The position numbers and the translations under genes were made by a program. From Bacillota bacterium (GTDB taxonomy: Bacteria; Bacillota; Sulfobacillia; JAJYWN01; JAJZPE01), in the NCBI GenBank assembly GCA_021787335.1, contig JAJYMC010000028.1, positions 1 to 41,394 on the forward strand: a stretch of 41,394 bases of DNA. Direction: 5' to 3'. Below the pieces are notes generated by a model, which ran no database searches, was not told where the DNA came from, and saw only the letters and a program-made list of their open reading frames with translations. Within the stretch, counting starts at the first letter, position 1, and each line of letters starts with the position of its first letter. Shown piece after piece: positions 1 to 8,567 of the stretch.

Positions 1-1
1 T

Positions 2-70
2 CGATGGGTACTCCGGCCGAGCGGATCCACCGGGGAGCAGGCCCATCGGCAGAGAGCGAACAATAAGTGA
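2..70 (+). CDS. possible 3' end of an upstream gene
   Basis: All three forward frames are open from the window edge and stop just before the hairpin at 70-103, so a gene probably ends here. The frame stopping at TGA 68-70 gives a tail with a VLRPSGSTGE stretch, which loosely recalls the C-terminus of LacI-family sugar regulators. That would suit the glycosidase genes downstream. Only about 22 residues are visible and the frame choice is a guess. Confidence 0.22.
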   Translation, partial: RWVLRPSGSTGEQAHRQRANNK

Positions 71-103
71 AAAACCTTGATGTTCAAGAATGTCAAGGTT
101 TTT
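70..103. terminator. bidirectional hairpin terminator
   Basis: A perfect 11-bp inverted repeat (AAAAACCTTGA at 70-80, TCAAGGTTTTT at 93-103) has a 12-base loop. The A tract on one side and T tract on the other let it act as an intrinsic terminator on both strands. It separates whatever lies upstream from the GH38 gene. Confidence 0.75.
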
Positions 104-122
104 CGGAGCGGAGCGAGGCCAC

Positions 123-1127
123 ATGACCGACCACGTGAACGACCGCGAACCCAAGAAGCTCTTCATCGTCCCCCATAGCCACTGGGACCGCGAGTGGTAC
201 CAGCCTTTCCAGGAGTTCCGGGCGCGCCTAGTGCGCATGGTCGACAAGCTCCTGGCGACCATGGAGGCCGACCCGGAATTCCGCTTCTTCGTCCTCGACG
301 GCCAGACCATCGTCCTCGAGGACTACCTGGAGATAAGGTCGGAGAACGCCGAACGCCTGCGCCGTCTCATCCGGGAGGGGCGAGTCCTCATCGGGCCGTG
401 GTACATCCTGCCCGACGAGTTCCTGGTCAGCGGCGAGTCCGTCATCCGCAACCTGCTCCGCGGGGCGGCCATCAGCCGGGAGTGGGGGACGCCGCGGATG
501 CCCATCGGCTACCTGCCCGACCAGTTCGGCCACATCGCCCAGATGCCGCAGCTGCTCAGGCGCGCCGGCCTGGGGGCGGCCGTCCTCTGGCGCGGCGTCC
601 CGCCGGCCATCACCGAGAACGAGTTCCGCTGGGAGGCCCCCGATGGCAGCCCGGTCTTCTGCGTCTACCTCTCCGACAGCTACTCGAACGGGGCGACCCT
701 GCCGACGGACGCCGGGGGCCTGGCGACGCGCCTGGAGCGGACGGTCGCAGCCATCGAACCGTTCGACCGGACCGGACTGCTGCTCATCATGAACGGATCG
801 GACCACCTCGAACCGCAACCTGGGTTGCCGGCGGCACTGCGGTCGGCGACGGCCGACCGGGCCGACCTGGTCGCCGAGATGTCGAACCTGCCGGCCTACG
901 TCGAGCGGGCGATGGCCGCCCGCGCGGCCGCCGAGGCCCCGCCCATGCAGGGCCATCGAGGACGCCAGTGCGACCCAAGGGTCCGCCGGGACCATTGCGT
1001 CCAGTCGGCCGCCCGCCTTCACGACCCGCCCGCTCATCACGGCCAAAGGCAAGCACTCCTCGCCGGCCTGGTCGCCCGACGGGCGCCGGCTGGGCTACGT
1101 CTACAACGAGGCCGTCTGGCTCCATGA
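123..1127 (+). CDS. GH38 alpha-mannosidase, 3'-truncated and out-of-frame fused
   Basis: This is the N-terminal catalytic part of a glycoside hydrolase family 38 alpha-mannosidase, which removes alpha-mannose with a Zn-dependent retaining mechanism. Visible are the Zn-binding HSHWD motif (residues 18-22), the nucleophile in YLPDQFGH (Asp133) and the later NGSDH motif. ATG 123 is chosen over GTG/ATG candidates upstream because ATG 90 lies inside the terminator hairpin and 123 follows GGAGCGAGG. Recognisable homology stops near base 945, about residue 275, whereas the family is usually 800-1000 residues. The remaining frame to 1127 is unrelated low-complexity sequence lying over an S9 peptidase in another frame. 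The C-terminal GH38 domains are absent, so the product is probably inactive; a misassembly is the alternative. Confidence 0.8.
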   Translation: MTDHVNDREPKKLFIVPHSHWDREWYQPFQEFRARLVRMVDKLLATMEADPEFRFFVLDGQTIVLEDYLEIRSENAERLRRLIREGRVLIGPWYILPDEFLVSGESVIRNLLRGAAISREWGTPRMPIGYLPDQFGHIAQMPQLLRRAGLGAAVLWRGVPPAITENEFRWEAPDGSPVFCVYLSDSYSNGATLPTDAGGLATRLERTVAAIEPFDRTGLLLIMNGSDHLEPQPGLPAALRSATADRADLVAEMSNLPAYVERAMAARAAAEAPPMQGHRGRQCDPRVRRDHCVQSAARLHDPPAHHGQRQALLAGLVARRAPAGLRLQRGRLAP

Positions 1128-1176
1128 ACCGGACCGCGGCCTGACCCGCGAACTGGCCGTCCCCGGGCGCCTGCGG

Positions 1177-2871
1177 ATGGGCTTCGGCGGGAGCACCGCC
1201 GCCTTCGAATGGGCGCCAGGCAATGGGGCGCCAGCCGGCGAGCCGGGCAAGTCGACAGCGGCCTCGGCCACAGCACTGATCGGCTTCACTTTCGCCGATG
1301 ACAGCAAGACCCCCCAGGCCGCCGTCATGGACCCGGACGAGGGCGACAAGGGCAAGGTGCTTTGGCGCAGTATGGCCCGGGACGGGGCGAACTTCGTCGT
1401 CTGGCTGGACGCCAGGACGGCGGTCTACGCTGTCCAGGGCCTCGGCAATCTGTTCATTGACCTCCACCTATTGAGCCTGCCGGAGGCCAAATCCACGCTC
1501 ATCCGCCACGTCGAGACGGACGGGCGCGGGCCGGTCTTCGACCTGCAGTTCGTGCCGGCCCCTGATGGGCGCCGGGCCATCCTGACCCTCGAGGACGACG
1601 GCTTCCTCCACCTTTATCTCTGGGACCGTGGGACCGGCGAGGTCCGTCAGCTGACCACCGGCCGCTGCGAGGACTTCGGCCACGCCGGCGACCGGCCGGT
1701 CTGGTCGCCGGACGGGCGGCGGGTCGTCTACGCCTCCAACCGCGACGCGGCGGGGGAGAGGCACCTCTGGCTCCTCGACCCGGCGAACGGCCGTCAGGAG
1801 CGGCTACCCGGGCCACACCCCGAACTCCCGGCCACCGACGTCCAGCCGAAGTGGTCGCCGGACGGCTCGCGCCTGGCCTTCGTCCACTGCGACCCGTATC
1901 GGAACATGGACCTGTGGGCCATGTCCGCGCCCGGCGCCGCCGAACCCGCGGCCAAGGGCGGGCCCGCGAACCCCGCGCCCGGCGCCGTCCCATCGCAGCT
2001 CACCTGCTCCATGTCGCCGGCCTGGGCCGAGCCCGGAGCCATCCTCGCCCGCGAGGAGGTCACCTTTAAGGGCGCCCAGGACTGGGACATCCACGGCTAC
2101 GTCTTCCGGGCCCCCGGCCTCGACACCTCGGGCCGGGTCCGCCACCCGGCCATCGTCTGGGTCCACGGTGGCCCCATCCGCCAGATGCGGGCCACCTTCA
2201 ACCCCATGCGTTCCTATGCCCTCTTCGACGCCCTGAACTACTACCTGGCCCAGCAGGGCTACGTCGTCATCAGCCTAAACTACCGCGGGGGCACCGGCTA
2301 CGGCCGCGCCTTCCGCACCGGCCTGTATCACAAGATGGGCGTCGACGACGTCCTCGACGTGGTCTCGGCCGGCCGCTATCTCAAGTCGCTGCCCTACGTC
2401 GACCCGGCCCGGGTCGCCGTCTGGGGCCTCAGCTACGGCGGTTACATGACCCTCCACTGCCTGACCCAATACCCCGACGAGTTCGCGCTGGGCGTCAACA
2501 TCGCCGGCATCTGGGACTACGCGCAGTGGACGCGCTGGGTCGAGCAGCGCTGGGGCCGCTCCGGCGGCATGTTCAAGACCTACCTCGGCGGCGACCCCGA
2601 GGAGAGCCCGGAGCTGTATCGCCAGGGCTCGCCCTGCACCTTCGCCGACGCCCTCAAGGCCCCGCTCATCAACGTCCAGGGGACCGAGGACGCCAACGTC
2701 GACTTCGGCCAGATGGATCGAATCGTAAAGGACTGCGTGGAAAAGGCGAAGAAGTATGAAGCGTACTACTACCCGGGCGAGGTTCACACCTTCGCCGGCC
2801 GCAGGACCTGGGCCGACGCTTTCCCCAAGATCGTCCGCGAGTTCGATAAATACCTGAAGCCTAGATCCTGA
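1177..2871 (+). CDS. S9 family prolyl oligopeptidase-type peptidase, 5'-truncated
   Basis: A serine peptidase of the S9 (acylaminoacyl/dipeptidyl peptidase) family, with an N-terminal TolB/PD40-like beta-propeller and a C-terminal alpha/beta-hydrolase domain. WSPDG repeats occur near 1064, 1699 and 1852. The triad is visible: Ser in GLSYGGY (codon 2431), Asp in TEDAN (2689) and His in GEVHTF (2785). ATG 1177 is only the first available start: propeller homology in the same frame runs back to about 1030, the frame is open to about 945, and there is no ATG, GTG or TTG between. The true N-terminus has therefore been lost where the gene abuts the GH38 fragment. The catalytic domain is intact. Confidence 0.85.
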   Translation: MGFGGSTAAFEWAPGNGAPAGEPGKSTAASATALIGFTFADDSKTPQAAVMDPDEGDKGKVLWRSMARDGANFVVWLDARTAVYAVQGLGNLFIDLHLLSLPEAKSTLIRHVETDGRGPVFDLQFVPAPDGRRAILTLEDDGFLHLYLWDRGTGEVRQLTTGRCEDFGHAGDRPVWSPDGRRVVYASNRDAAGERHLWLLDPANGRQERLPGPHPELPATDVQPKWSPDGSRLAFVHCDPYRNMDLWAMSAPGAAEPAAKGGPANPAPGAVPSQLTCSMSPAWAEPGAILAREEVTFKGAQDWDIHGYVFRAPGLDTSGRVRHPAIVWVHGGPIRQMRATFNPMRSYALFDALNYYLAQQGYVVISLNYRGGTGYGRAFRTGLYHKMGVDDVLDVVSAGRYLKSLPYVDPARVAVWGLSYGGYMTLHCLTQYPDEFALGVNIAGIWDYAQWTRWVEQRWGRSGGMFKTYLGGDPEESPELYRQGSPCTFADALKAPLINVQGTEDANVDFGQMDRIVKDCVEKAKKYEAYYYPGEVHTFAGRRTWADAFPKIVREFDKYLKPRS

Positions 2872-2909
2872 CCCGTGACGGCCCCCGACCCGCGAAAGGA
2901 GGAGCACCT

Positions 2910-4238
2910 ATGGCCACCAACACCTTCCCTGACGCCTTCCTCTGGGGCACCGCGACCTCGTCCCATCAAATCGAAGGGAACAACGTCAACAACGACTGGT
3001 GGGAGTGGGAGCAAGAGCCCGGCAACATCAAGAACGGCGACCGCTCCGGGGCCGCCTGTGACGGATGGAACCGGTACGCCGCCGACTACGACCTCCTCAG
3101 GGACCTGAACCAGAACGCCTACCGCTTCTCCATCGAATGGAGCCGCGTCGAACCCAAGGAGGGCCAGTTCGATAAGGCCGCCCTCGATCGTTACCTGGAC
3201 ATGCTCCGCCAGCTCCGCAAGCGTGGCATCGAGCCCTTCGTGACCCTGCACCACTTCACCAACCCGCGCTGGCTGGCCCCGCGCAAGTACTGGGTCGACG
3301 ACGAGACCCCGGCCGCCTTCGAGCGCTACGCCAAGGCGGTGGTCGACCACTTCGGCGACGAGGGGCCGCGCTTCTGGATGACCTTCAACGAGCCGATGGT
3401 CCTCATCACCATGGGTTACGTGCTGGGCCAATGGTTGCCCAAGCACCGCAACTTCGGCGAGGCCGGGCGGGTCTTCCTGAACCTGCTCGAGGCGCATAGG
3501 CGGGCCTACAAGGTCATCAAGGCGCGACACCCCCAGGCCCAGATCGGGCTGGCCAACAACATGTCGCCGTTCCAGGCCTATCCGGGGCTCGACGCGGGGG
3601 CGGCGGGCGCCGGGGGGCAGGGTGGCGCCGGCCGCGGGTCCTGGCTCAACCGCTTCGCCGCCAGCCTCGTCAACGGCACCTTCAACTGGCCGTTCCTCGA
3701 GGCCCTGCGGACGGGGCGGGCCCGCATCCCCGTCTTTGGCGTCAACCATTACGCCCCCGAACTCAAGGGCACCCAGGACTGGGTGGGACTGAACTACTAC
3801 ACCCGCGGGGTCATCCGCTTCAACCCGCTCCACCCGGTGACGTCGCTGGTCCCGCAACCGCCGGCCCCGGGCGTCGAGCAGACCAGCATGGGCAACGAGG
3901 TCTACCCGGCCGGCATCCACCAGTGCCTGACCGAACTCTGGGCGAAGTTCAAGCCGCTGCCCATCTACGTCACCGAGAACGGCGTCTCCGTCCCCGACGA
4001 CAAGCGCCGTGAGGCCTACATCCTCTCGCACCTGGCCCAGGTGAAACGGGCCATCGACGAGGGCATCGATATCCGCGGCTACTTCTATTGGACCTCGACC
4101 GACAACTTCGAGTGGTCCGAGGGCTACCACCAACGCTTCGGCATCATCGAGGTCGACTTCGCCACCCAGGCCCGAACGGTCCGGCCGAGCGGGTGGGTCT
4201 ATGGGGAGATCGCCAAGCACAACCGGTTGCCGGGGTGA
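2910..4238 (+). CDS. GH1 beta-glucosidase/beta-glycosidase
   Basis: A glycoside hydrolase family 1 retaining beta-glycosidase of 442 residues, the usual family length, predicted cytosolic with no signal peptide. The acid/base Glu161 lies in TFNEP and the nucleophile Glu356 in YVTENG. The N-terminal FLWGTATSSHQIEG motif and the C-terminal DNFEWSEGY motif are both GH1 hallmarks. The start is fixed by AAAGGAGG about 8 bases before the ATG. A Gly/Ala-rich stretch near residues 229-246 (3594-3650) looks like a surface-loop insertion. The substrate is probably a beta-glucoside or beta-galactoside but cannot be read from the sequence. It follows the S9 gene by 38 bases. Confidence 0.93.
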   Translation: MATNTFPDAFLWGTATSSHQIEGNNVNNDWWEWEQEPGNIKNGDRSGAACDGWNRYAADYDLLRDLNQNAYRFSIEWSRVEPKEGQFDKAALDRYLDMLRQLRKRGIEPFVTLHHFTNPRWLAPRKYWVDDETPAAFERYAKAVVDHFGDEGPRFWMTFNEPMVLITMGYVLGQWLPKHRNFGEAGRVFLNLLEAHRRAYKVIKARHPQAQIGLANNMSPFQAYPGLDAGAAGAGGQGGAGRGSWLNRFAASLVNGTFNWPFLEALRTGRARIPVFGVNHYAPELKGTQDWVGLNYYTRGVIRFNPLHPVTSLVPQPPAPGVEQTSMGNEVYPAGIHQCLTELWAKFKPLPIYVTENGVSVPDDKRREAYILSHLAQVKRAIDEGIDIRGYFYWTSTDNFEWSEGYHQRFGIIEVDFATQARTVRPSGWVYGEIAKHNRLPG

Positions 4239-4289
4239 GGCAGGCTCCCACGCGGCATGGCAGACGTCGACGGGGAGGAGAGTTGCCAG

Positions 4290-4712
4290 TTGAACGAGGT
4301 TCGGGTCCGCTTCGCTACGATGGATGATCTGGCTACCTGTGGGCGTCTTGATAAGCAGTGGCCCAAGTCTTCGCTTGCCGGGAAGATTGCGGTGCAGGAG
4401 TACATCCTGGCCGAGGACGACGGCGACCCTGTTGGCTGTCTCCGCCTGGAACACATCTGGGGCAAGATCCCCTACATCGGACTGATCTGGCTCGAGCCGG
4501 CTTACCGGGGACAGGGAAACGGTCGAGCTATCCTTGGCTTTCTGGAGACTAGCCTTCGGGAGCGCGGTCACCGCGTGCTTCTATCCTCATCCCAGGCGAA
4601 TGAGGCCACTCCGCAGGCATGGCACAGAGCGGTCGGGTTCAGGGAGTGCGGCATCATCGCCGGCATCAACGAGGGCGGAATCGGCGAGGTCTTTTTCCGA
4701 AAGGATTTGTAG
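4290..4712 (+). CDS. GNAT family N-acetyltransferase
   Basis: An acetyl-CoA-dependent GNAT acyltransferase of about 140 residues; the substrate is unknown. The core fold is seen as YIGLIWLEPAYRGQGNGRAIL, in which RGQGNG is the acetyl-CoA pyrophosphate-binding Q/RxxGxG/A motif, followed by HRVLLSSSQANEATPQAWHRAVGF. TTG 4290 is preferred over the in-frame ATG at 4257 because GGGGAGGAG (4272-4280) sits nine bases before it and homology begins just after it. A terminator follows at 4775. The gene is convergent with the minus-strand MFS gene. Confidence 0.8.
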   Translation: MNEVRVRFATMDDLATCGRLDKQWPKSSLAGKIAVQEYILAEDDGDPVGCLRLEHIWGKIPYIGLIWLEPAYRGQGNGRAILGFLETSLRERGHRVLLSSSQANEATPQAWHRAVGFRECGIIAGINEGGIGEVFFRKDL

Positions 4713-4753
4713 GGACGGCACGGGGCAGAACGGCCCCGGGCATAGAACGCGCG

Positions 4754-6085
4754 TCAGACGGTTGACTGAGAAGAGAGAGGCGGCGTTGGCCCGCCTCTCG
4801 TCTTGTTTCTCCGAGAAGCCTCGGACCGGGTCCACCATGTTCCCAGGAGCGCGCATACCCCACCGAGCGCCGCCAGGAGAAGCCGCGACGAAGGGGCCGT
4901 CGCGATGGTCCCGCCGAGGGCTGTCCCGACGGGCTGCAAGGCCGACCCGAGGGAGGATGAGACGCCCATCACGCGGCCCCTGACGGATTGGGGGACCGCC
5001 GTCTGGTAGAGGAACTCGATAGTGGCGGCGGAGTGGGCGACGGCCACTCCATACAACAGCATGAGAACGGCGGCGTCCGGGACGCCGCGGGCCGCGGCCA
5101 TCGCGGCGATGAAGCCCCCCAGAGCGATGACGATTCGCCCCAAGGACGGCAGGCCTTTGGGCACGCGTGTCCCGTCGACCGATACGCGTGTCCGACCGGT
5201 CAACCACAGGGATCCGACGATGACCCCGGCGTCGAGAGCCCCGTTCAGCACCGCCAGAGCCACGGGTGAGGCATGCAGCGTGCGCACGGCGAACAGCGGT
5301 AGGGCAAAGAGGAAGGCGGCCAGGCACAGGTTGACCCCAGCCGAGCCGATGACCAGAGATGAAAGGGAGGGGTCGCGAACGACCCGAGCCAGACCCAGGC
5401 GCACCTCGACTAGCAGGGCGGTGGGACGCGGCCGCCCGCGCACCCGGTCCGGCTGATCGGGCGGGGCTGCGGCACTGACCCCCAGCGCAATGGATGTCGC
5501 TGAAACGGCGAAGCTGACCGCGTTCAGCGACAGGGCCAATCCGACCCCACCCCACTCAAGGACAACCCCGGCGATGAGCGGGCCGACCAGCGAGCTCACC
5601 CGCAAGACCAGGGTCGACAAGGCGTTGGCGGCCACCAGGCTCTCCTTGGGGACATCCGCGGCAAGCCACAGCCGTATGCCCGGGGAGTAGAACGCGGCCA
5701 GGAGAGCGGTCGCGACAGACTGGGCCACCAGGGCCGCGCCGCCCAGACGGGACGTCGCGACCGCCCATGCGGTCACCGACCAGAGGACAGTCCTGGCCGC
5801 CTCCGTCGCCAACAGGAGCGAGCGGCGGGCCGCCCGGTCAGCCAGCGCCCCGGCAACCGGACCCATGACCACGCCGATCACGCCCGCGACCGCCAGGGCC
5901 AGGGCATAGACACCGGTCTCGCCGCGCTGCGCGACGAAGACCCACAGCAGGGCCAGCTGCCCGAAACCGTCGCCCAGGGCCGAGACCGCCCGGCCCAAGG
6001 TGACGACGTAGAACCGCCTCGGGAGCCCGCGCCTGCGCCCGGGGAGCCCATCGTGCCCTCGTCCACTTTCAGTCCTGCCAAGCAC
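4754..6085 (-). CDS. MFS transporter, EntS-like exporter family
   Basis: A 443-residue integral membrane protein of the major facilitator superfamily with about 12 hydrophobic segments. It most resembles the MFS_3 group (enterobactin exporter EntS and macrolide efflux types). Loop 2-3 carries GPVAGALADRAARRS, matching the MFS A-motif G-x3-D-R-x-G-R-R/K in part, and a basic central loop divides the two halves. The start is GTG 6085, seven bases after TAAGGAGGTGG. The last 20 or so codons run through the terminator of the convergent GNAT gene. It is probably a small-molecule exporter; the substrate is unknown. Confidence 0.85.
   Translation of the reverse strand: MLGRTESGRGHDGLPGRRRGLPRRFYVVTLGRAVSALGDGFGQLALLWVFVAQRGETGVYALALAVAGVIGVVMGPVAGALADRAARRSLLLATEAARTVLWSVTAWAVATSRLGGAALVAQSVATALLAAFYSPGIRLWLAADVPKESLVAANALSTLVLRVSSLVGPLIAGVVLEWGGVGLALSLNAVSFAVSATSIALGVSAAAPPDQPDRVRGRPRPTALLVEVRLGLARVVRDPSLSSLVIGSAGVNLCLAAFLFALPLFAVRTLHASPVALAVLNGALDAGVIVGSLWLTGRTRVSVDGTRVPKGLPSLGRIVIALGGFIAAMAAARGVPDAAVLMLLYGVAVAHSAATIEFLYQTAVPQSVRGRVMGVSSSLGSALQPVGTALGGTIATAPSSRLLLAALGGVCALLGTWWTRSEASRRNKTRGGPTPPLSSQSTV
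4775..4810 (+). terminator. intrinsic terminator of the GNAT gene
   Basis: GAGAGGCGG (4775-4783) pairs with CCGCCTCTC (4791-4799) across a 7-base loop, followed by a T-rich tail. It lies inside the 3' end of the convergent MFS gene and so also encodes part of that protein's C-terminus. Confidence 0.7.
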
Positions 6086-6123
6086 CGCCCCACCTCCTTA
6101 CTGTTGGAGCCGCGTCGCCAAGG

Positions 6124-6157
6124 CAAATAGAAAGGAGCCCCCCATCTTGGGGCTCCT
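6124..6157 (-). terminator. intrinsic terminator upstream of the MFS gene
   Basis: On the minus strand AGGAGCCCC pairs with GGGGCTCCT (6149-6157 with 6133-6141), followed by TTCTATTTG. It ends transcription of the small His-rich gene before the MFS gene, so the MFS gene should have its own promoter. Confidence 0.75.
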
Positions 6158-6207
6158 CTGAACTCGACCAATATTAACCGTGGCGTGTTACTTCGCTACT
6201 GTTCTCG

Positions 6208-6471
6208 TCACTCCTTCTCGACTTCCTCATCGTCCTCGGTGACCCCGCTGGCCCCGTGGTGCCAGTGGTGATGCTCGTGGTGACGCTTGTGCATCTCGGC
6301 CAGGGGGCCACTCTTGGGGCCGAAGGCCTCCCAGAACTTGTCGCGGAACTCGAAGAAGGCCTCGATGGCTTCTTTCTTCCGTTGCATGCTTTCCTTATCG
6401 CCCTTGATCTCGATGATGAGGCCGTCGTCAGTTTCGCGTACCGTCACCGACCGGTCTTTCTTCTCACCCAT
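6208..6471 (-). CDS. small His-rich hypothetical protein
   Basis: An 87-residue soluble protein that I do not recognise. The N-terminal half (SVTVRETDDGLIIEIKGDKE) looks like a small beta sheet, then comes a charged amphipathic helix, then a His cluster (HKRHHEHHHWHH) and an acidic tail. The His cluster suggests metal binding, but no known metallochaperone motif is seen. ATG 6471 is chosen because AAGGAGG lies eight bases upstream; the earlier ATG at 6504 has none. It lies 102 bases downstream of ubiB on the same strand and could be co-transcribed with it. A terminator follows. Confidence 0.6.
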   Translation of the reverse strand: MGEKKDRSVTVRETDDGLIIEIKGDKESMQRKKEAIEAFFEFRDKFWEAFGPKSGPLAEMHKRHHEHHHWHHGASGVTEDDEEVEKE

Positions 6472-6573
6472 CAGGGACGCCTCCTTCTGCGGCTGGGCCG
6501 CCATGTTCTATGCTTATTGTCGACGCGCCGCCGGGGTGCTCGATTCCCGCGCCCGGTCGCAACGCCTTCTTCG

Positions 6574-8403
6574 TCAATCGTTCCTTCTCATCCTTCTCAC
6601 GTGCCTTCTAATCCATTCAGACGAGCGGTCGCCGCGGCGCAGGGCCAGCAGGCCCGCCACCACGGCGCCCCCGAAGCCCCAGTTACCAATGACCTTATGC
6701 CCGGCCGTCCAGAAGATGCTGCCGCCGACGAAGAGACTGCCGGCCAGGACCATCAACGAAAGGCGGCTGGTGGCGGCCTCCTGGCGCCGGTAGGCCTCGG
6801 TCAGCTCGGGCGCGTCGACGCGAAGTCGCAGGTCTCCGCCCTCGGCCGCCCGCAAGACCTTCTCGGCCAGCCCGGGCAGGGCCAAAAGGGTCGTGCCCAA
6901 GGACAACAGCTTCTGCCGGAAGGCCCCGCCGCCCTGGGCGGCTTCTTCCTCCATCAGGTCCCGGGCGTAGGGCTCGAAGAGCTTGATCAGGTTGACGCTG
7001 GGGTCGATGGCCCCGGCCAGCCCGGCCAGGGTCCCGACGGCCCGCCCCAAGAAGATGAAGTTGGCCGGGAACTGGAAGGCGTGGCTCTCCAGCAGGTCAC
7101 GCAGCTCGACGAGGACCTCATCGACGTCGAGGGTGTAGATCTCCTGCAGGGTGTTGGTGAAGAAGCGCTCGATGATCCAGGTCAGGCTGCGCCGGAGGGC
7201 GTCGAGGTTGGCCGTCGGGCGGATGAACCCCAGGCTCTGGGCGGCGGCGATGATCTCGCCGACGTCCTTCGTCGCCACCCCCAGGAAGAACCGCTTGAAA
7301 TTCCGCTTGTCCGCGTCGGTGACCACGCCGACCATTCCGAAGTCGATGAAGACCACGTTGCCCGGCTTCAGCCGCCGCCCGGTGGCCGAGACGTAGCCGT
7401 CGCGGATGACGAAGACGTTGCCGGGGTGCGGATCGGCGTGGATGATACCATGGTGGATCATCTGCTCCAGATACGACTCGACGAGGATGCGGACGATGTC
7501 GGCCCGGCTCAGCCCGGCGGCGTCGATGGCCGTGAAGTCGGTTATCTTCAGCCCGTCGATGAACTCCAAGGTCAGGACGCGCGGCCGGGTCTGCTCCCAG
7601 TAGACCTTGGGGATGTAGACCTCCTTGAACCCCTTGAAGTTACGCTTGAAGCGGTCGGCGTTACGGCCTTCCTCGATGTAGTCCAGTTCCTTGTGGACCG
7701 ACGAGGCGAACTCCTGATAGACCAGGCCCAGGTCGAAGCGGTGGCCCCAATCGGTGAAGAGGTCGAGGAGGTTGACCACCTGGCAGAGAGAGGCCAGGTC
7801 GGCGTCGACGATCTCGTCGATGTGCGGGCGCTGGACCTTGACCGCGACGCGCTGGCCGCCGGCCAGGGTCGCCTCGTGGACCTGGCCCAGCGAGGCCGCG
7901 GCGACGGGCTCGCGCGAGAAGGCCGCGTAGACCTGGTCCACCGTCTTGCCGAACTGAGCCTCGATGGTCTCGACGATGTCCGCGTAGTCTTCGGCTGGCA
8001 CCTCGTCCTGGAGCTTGGCCAGCTCGGCCGTGTACTCCTCGGGCAGGAGGTCGACCCGCGAGCTGAGGAACTGCCCGACCTTGATGAGGAGGCCGCCCAT
8101 GCGCACGGCCGTCTCGCGGAAACGAATCGCCTGTCGGCGCAGCATGGCCGAATGGCGGCGCTCGACGAAGCCCTCGCCGAGCAGCCGCCGTTGCAGGCTT
8201 TCACGCAGGAAGTCGCCGGCGATGGAGAGAAAGAGCCGCATGACCGCCCAATAGCGGGCGCGCCGGTTGAGCCGTCGGTCGCTGGAAGCCCGGTCAGCGC
8301 GGCGGTGCCGGCCACCGCGTGGCGGTCCGCCCTGGCCTTCAGCGCGGGGCGTCAGAATCTGGTTGTAGGGTTCGGGAATCTCGGTCGGATTTGTCGTAGT
8401 CAT
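6574..8403 (-). CDS. ABC1/UbiB/AarF-family atypical kinase
   Basis: A UbiB-type protein kinase-like ATPase of about 609 residues, linked in many bacteria to isoprenoid quinone synthesis. It carries the family KxGQ motif (KVGQFLSSR), an Ala-rich loop AAASLGQVHEATL in place of the Gly-rich loop, the Lys in VAVKVQRP, the HADPHPGN catalytic-loop motif and the IDFG metal-binding motif. The C-terminus has two hydrophobic helices near 6600-6720 that would anchor it in the membrane, as in UbiB. ATG 8403 is preferred over the longer GTG/ATG at 8493, which would run into the menA promoter; it lacks a strong Shine-Dalgarno. It is divergent from menA-menG, consistent with a role in menaquinone supply. 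Confidence 0.88.
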   Translation of the reverse strand: MTTTNPTEIPEPYNQILTPRAEGQGGPPRGGRHRRADRASSDRRLNRRARYWAVMRLFLSIAGDFLRESLQRRLLGEGFVERRHSAMLRRQAIRFRETAVRMGGLLIKVGQFLSSRVDLLPEEYTAELAKLQDEVPAEDYADIVETIEAQFGKTVDQVYAAFSREPVAAASLGQVHEATLAGGQRVAVKVQRPHIDEIVDADLASLCQVVNLLDLFTDWGHRFDLGLVYQEFASSVHKELDYIEEGRNADRFKRNFKGFKEVYIPKVYWEQTRPRVLTLEFIDGLKITDFTAIDAAGLSRADIVRILVESYLEQMIHHGIIHADPHPGNVFVIRDGYVSATGRRLKPGNVVFIDFGMVGVVTDADKRNFKRFFLGVATKDVGEIIAAAQSLGFIRPTANLDALRRSLTWIIERFFTNTLQEIYTLDVDEVLVELRDLLESHAFQFPANFIFLGRAVGTLAGLAGAIDPSVNLIKLFEPYARDLMEEEAAQGGGAFRQKLLSLGTTLLALPGLAEKVLRAAEGGDLRLRVDAPELTEAYRRQEAATSRLSLMVLAGSLFVGGSIFWTAGHKVIGNWGFGGAVVAGLLALRRGDRSSEWIRRHVRRMRRND

Positions 8404-8499
8404 GGCATCTTCAAGTATACCCAATCTTAACCACCACGGCGAGTGGGCAGTAAGCTGGCCTTTCGTCAAGCGCCCCGGCGAGATTGTGCGCATGAACGC

Positions 8500-8528
8500 T
8501 TGTCCGGCCTCGGCGGGGATGCTACAAT
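8500..8528 (+). promoter_or_regulatory. sigma-70 type promoter of menA-menG
   Basis: TTGTCC (8500-8505) and TACAAT (8523-8528) are separated by exactly 17 bases. Transcription would start near 8535, leaving a short leader before AAGGAGG (8554-8560) and the menA ATG at 8568. Confidence 0.7.
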
Positions 8529-8567
8529 AGGGAATGTGCCAAAAGGACCAAGCAAGGAGGACGAGTT

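Noticed and set aside
90-122. ATG 90 as the GH38 start
   Set aside because: It lies in the terminator hairpin; ATG 123 has a ribosome binding site and the homology starts after it.
2784-4571. 595-codon minus-strand frame opposite the GH1 gene
   Set aside because: Antisense shadow of a clear GH1 enzyme, with no motif or ribosome binding site of its own.
6256-8430. 724-codon plus-strand open frame opposite ubiB
   Set aside because: It mirrors the minus-strand UbiB frame, has low-complexity Asp/Gly/Val/Leu composition and no family motif; a GC-rich antisense artefact.
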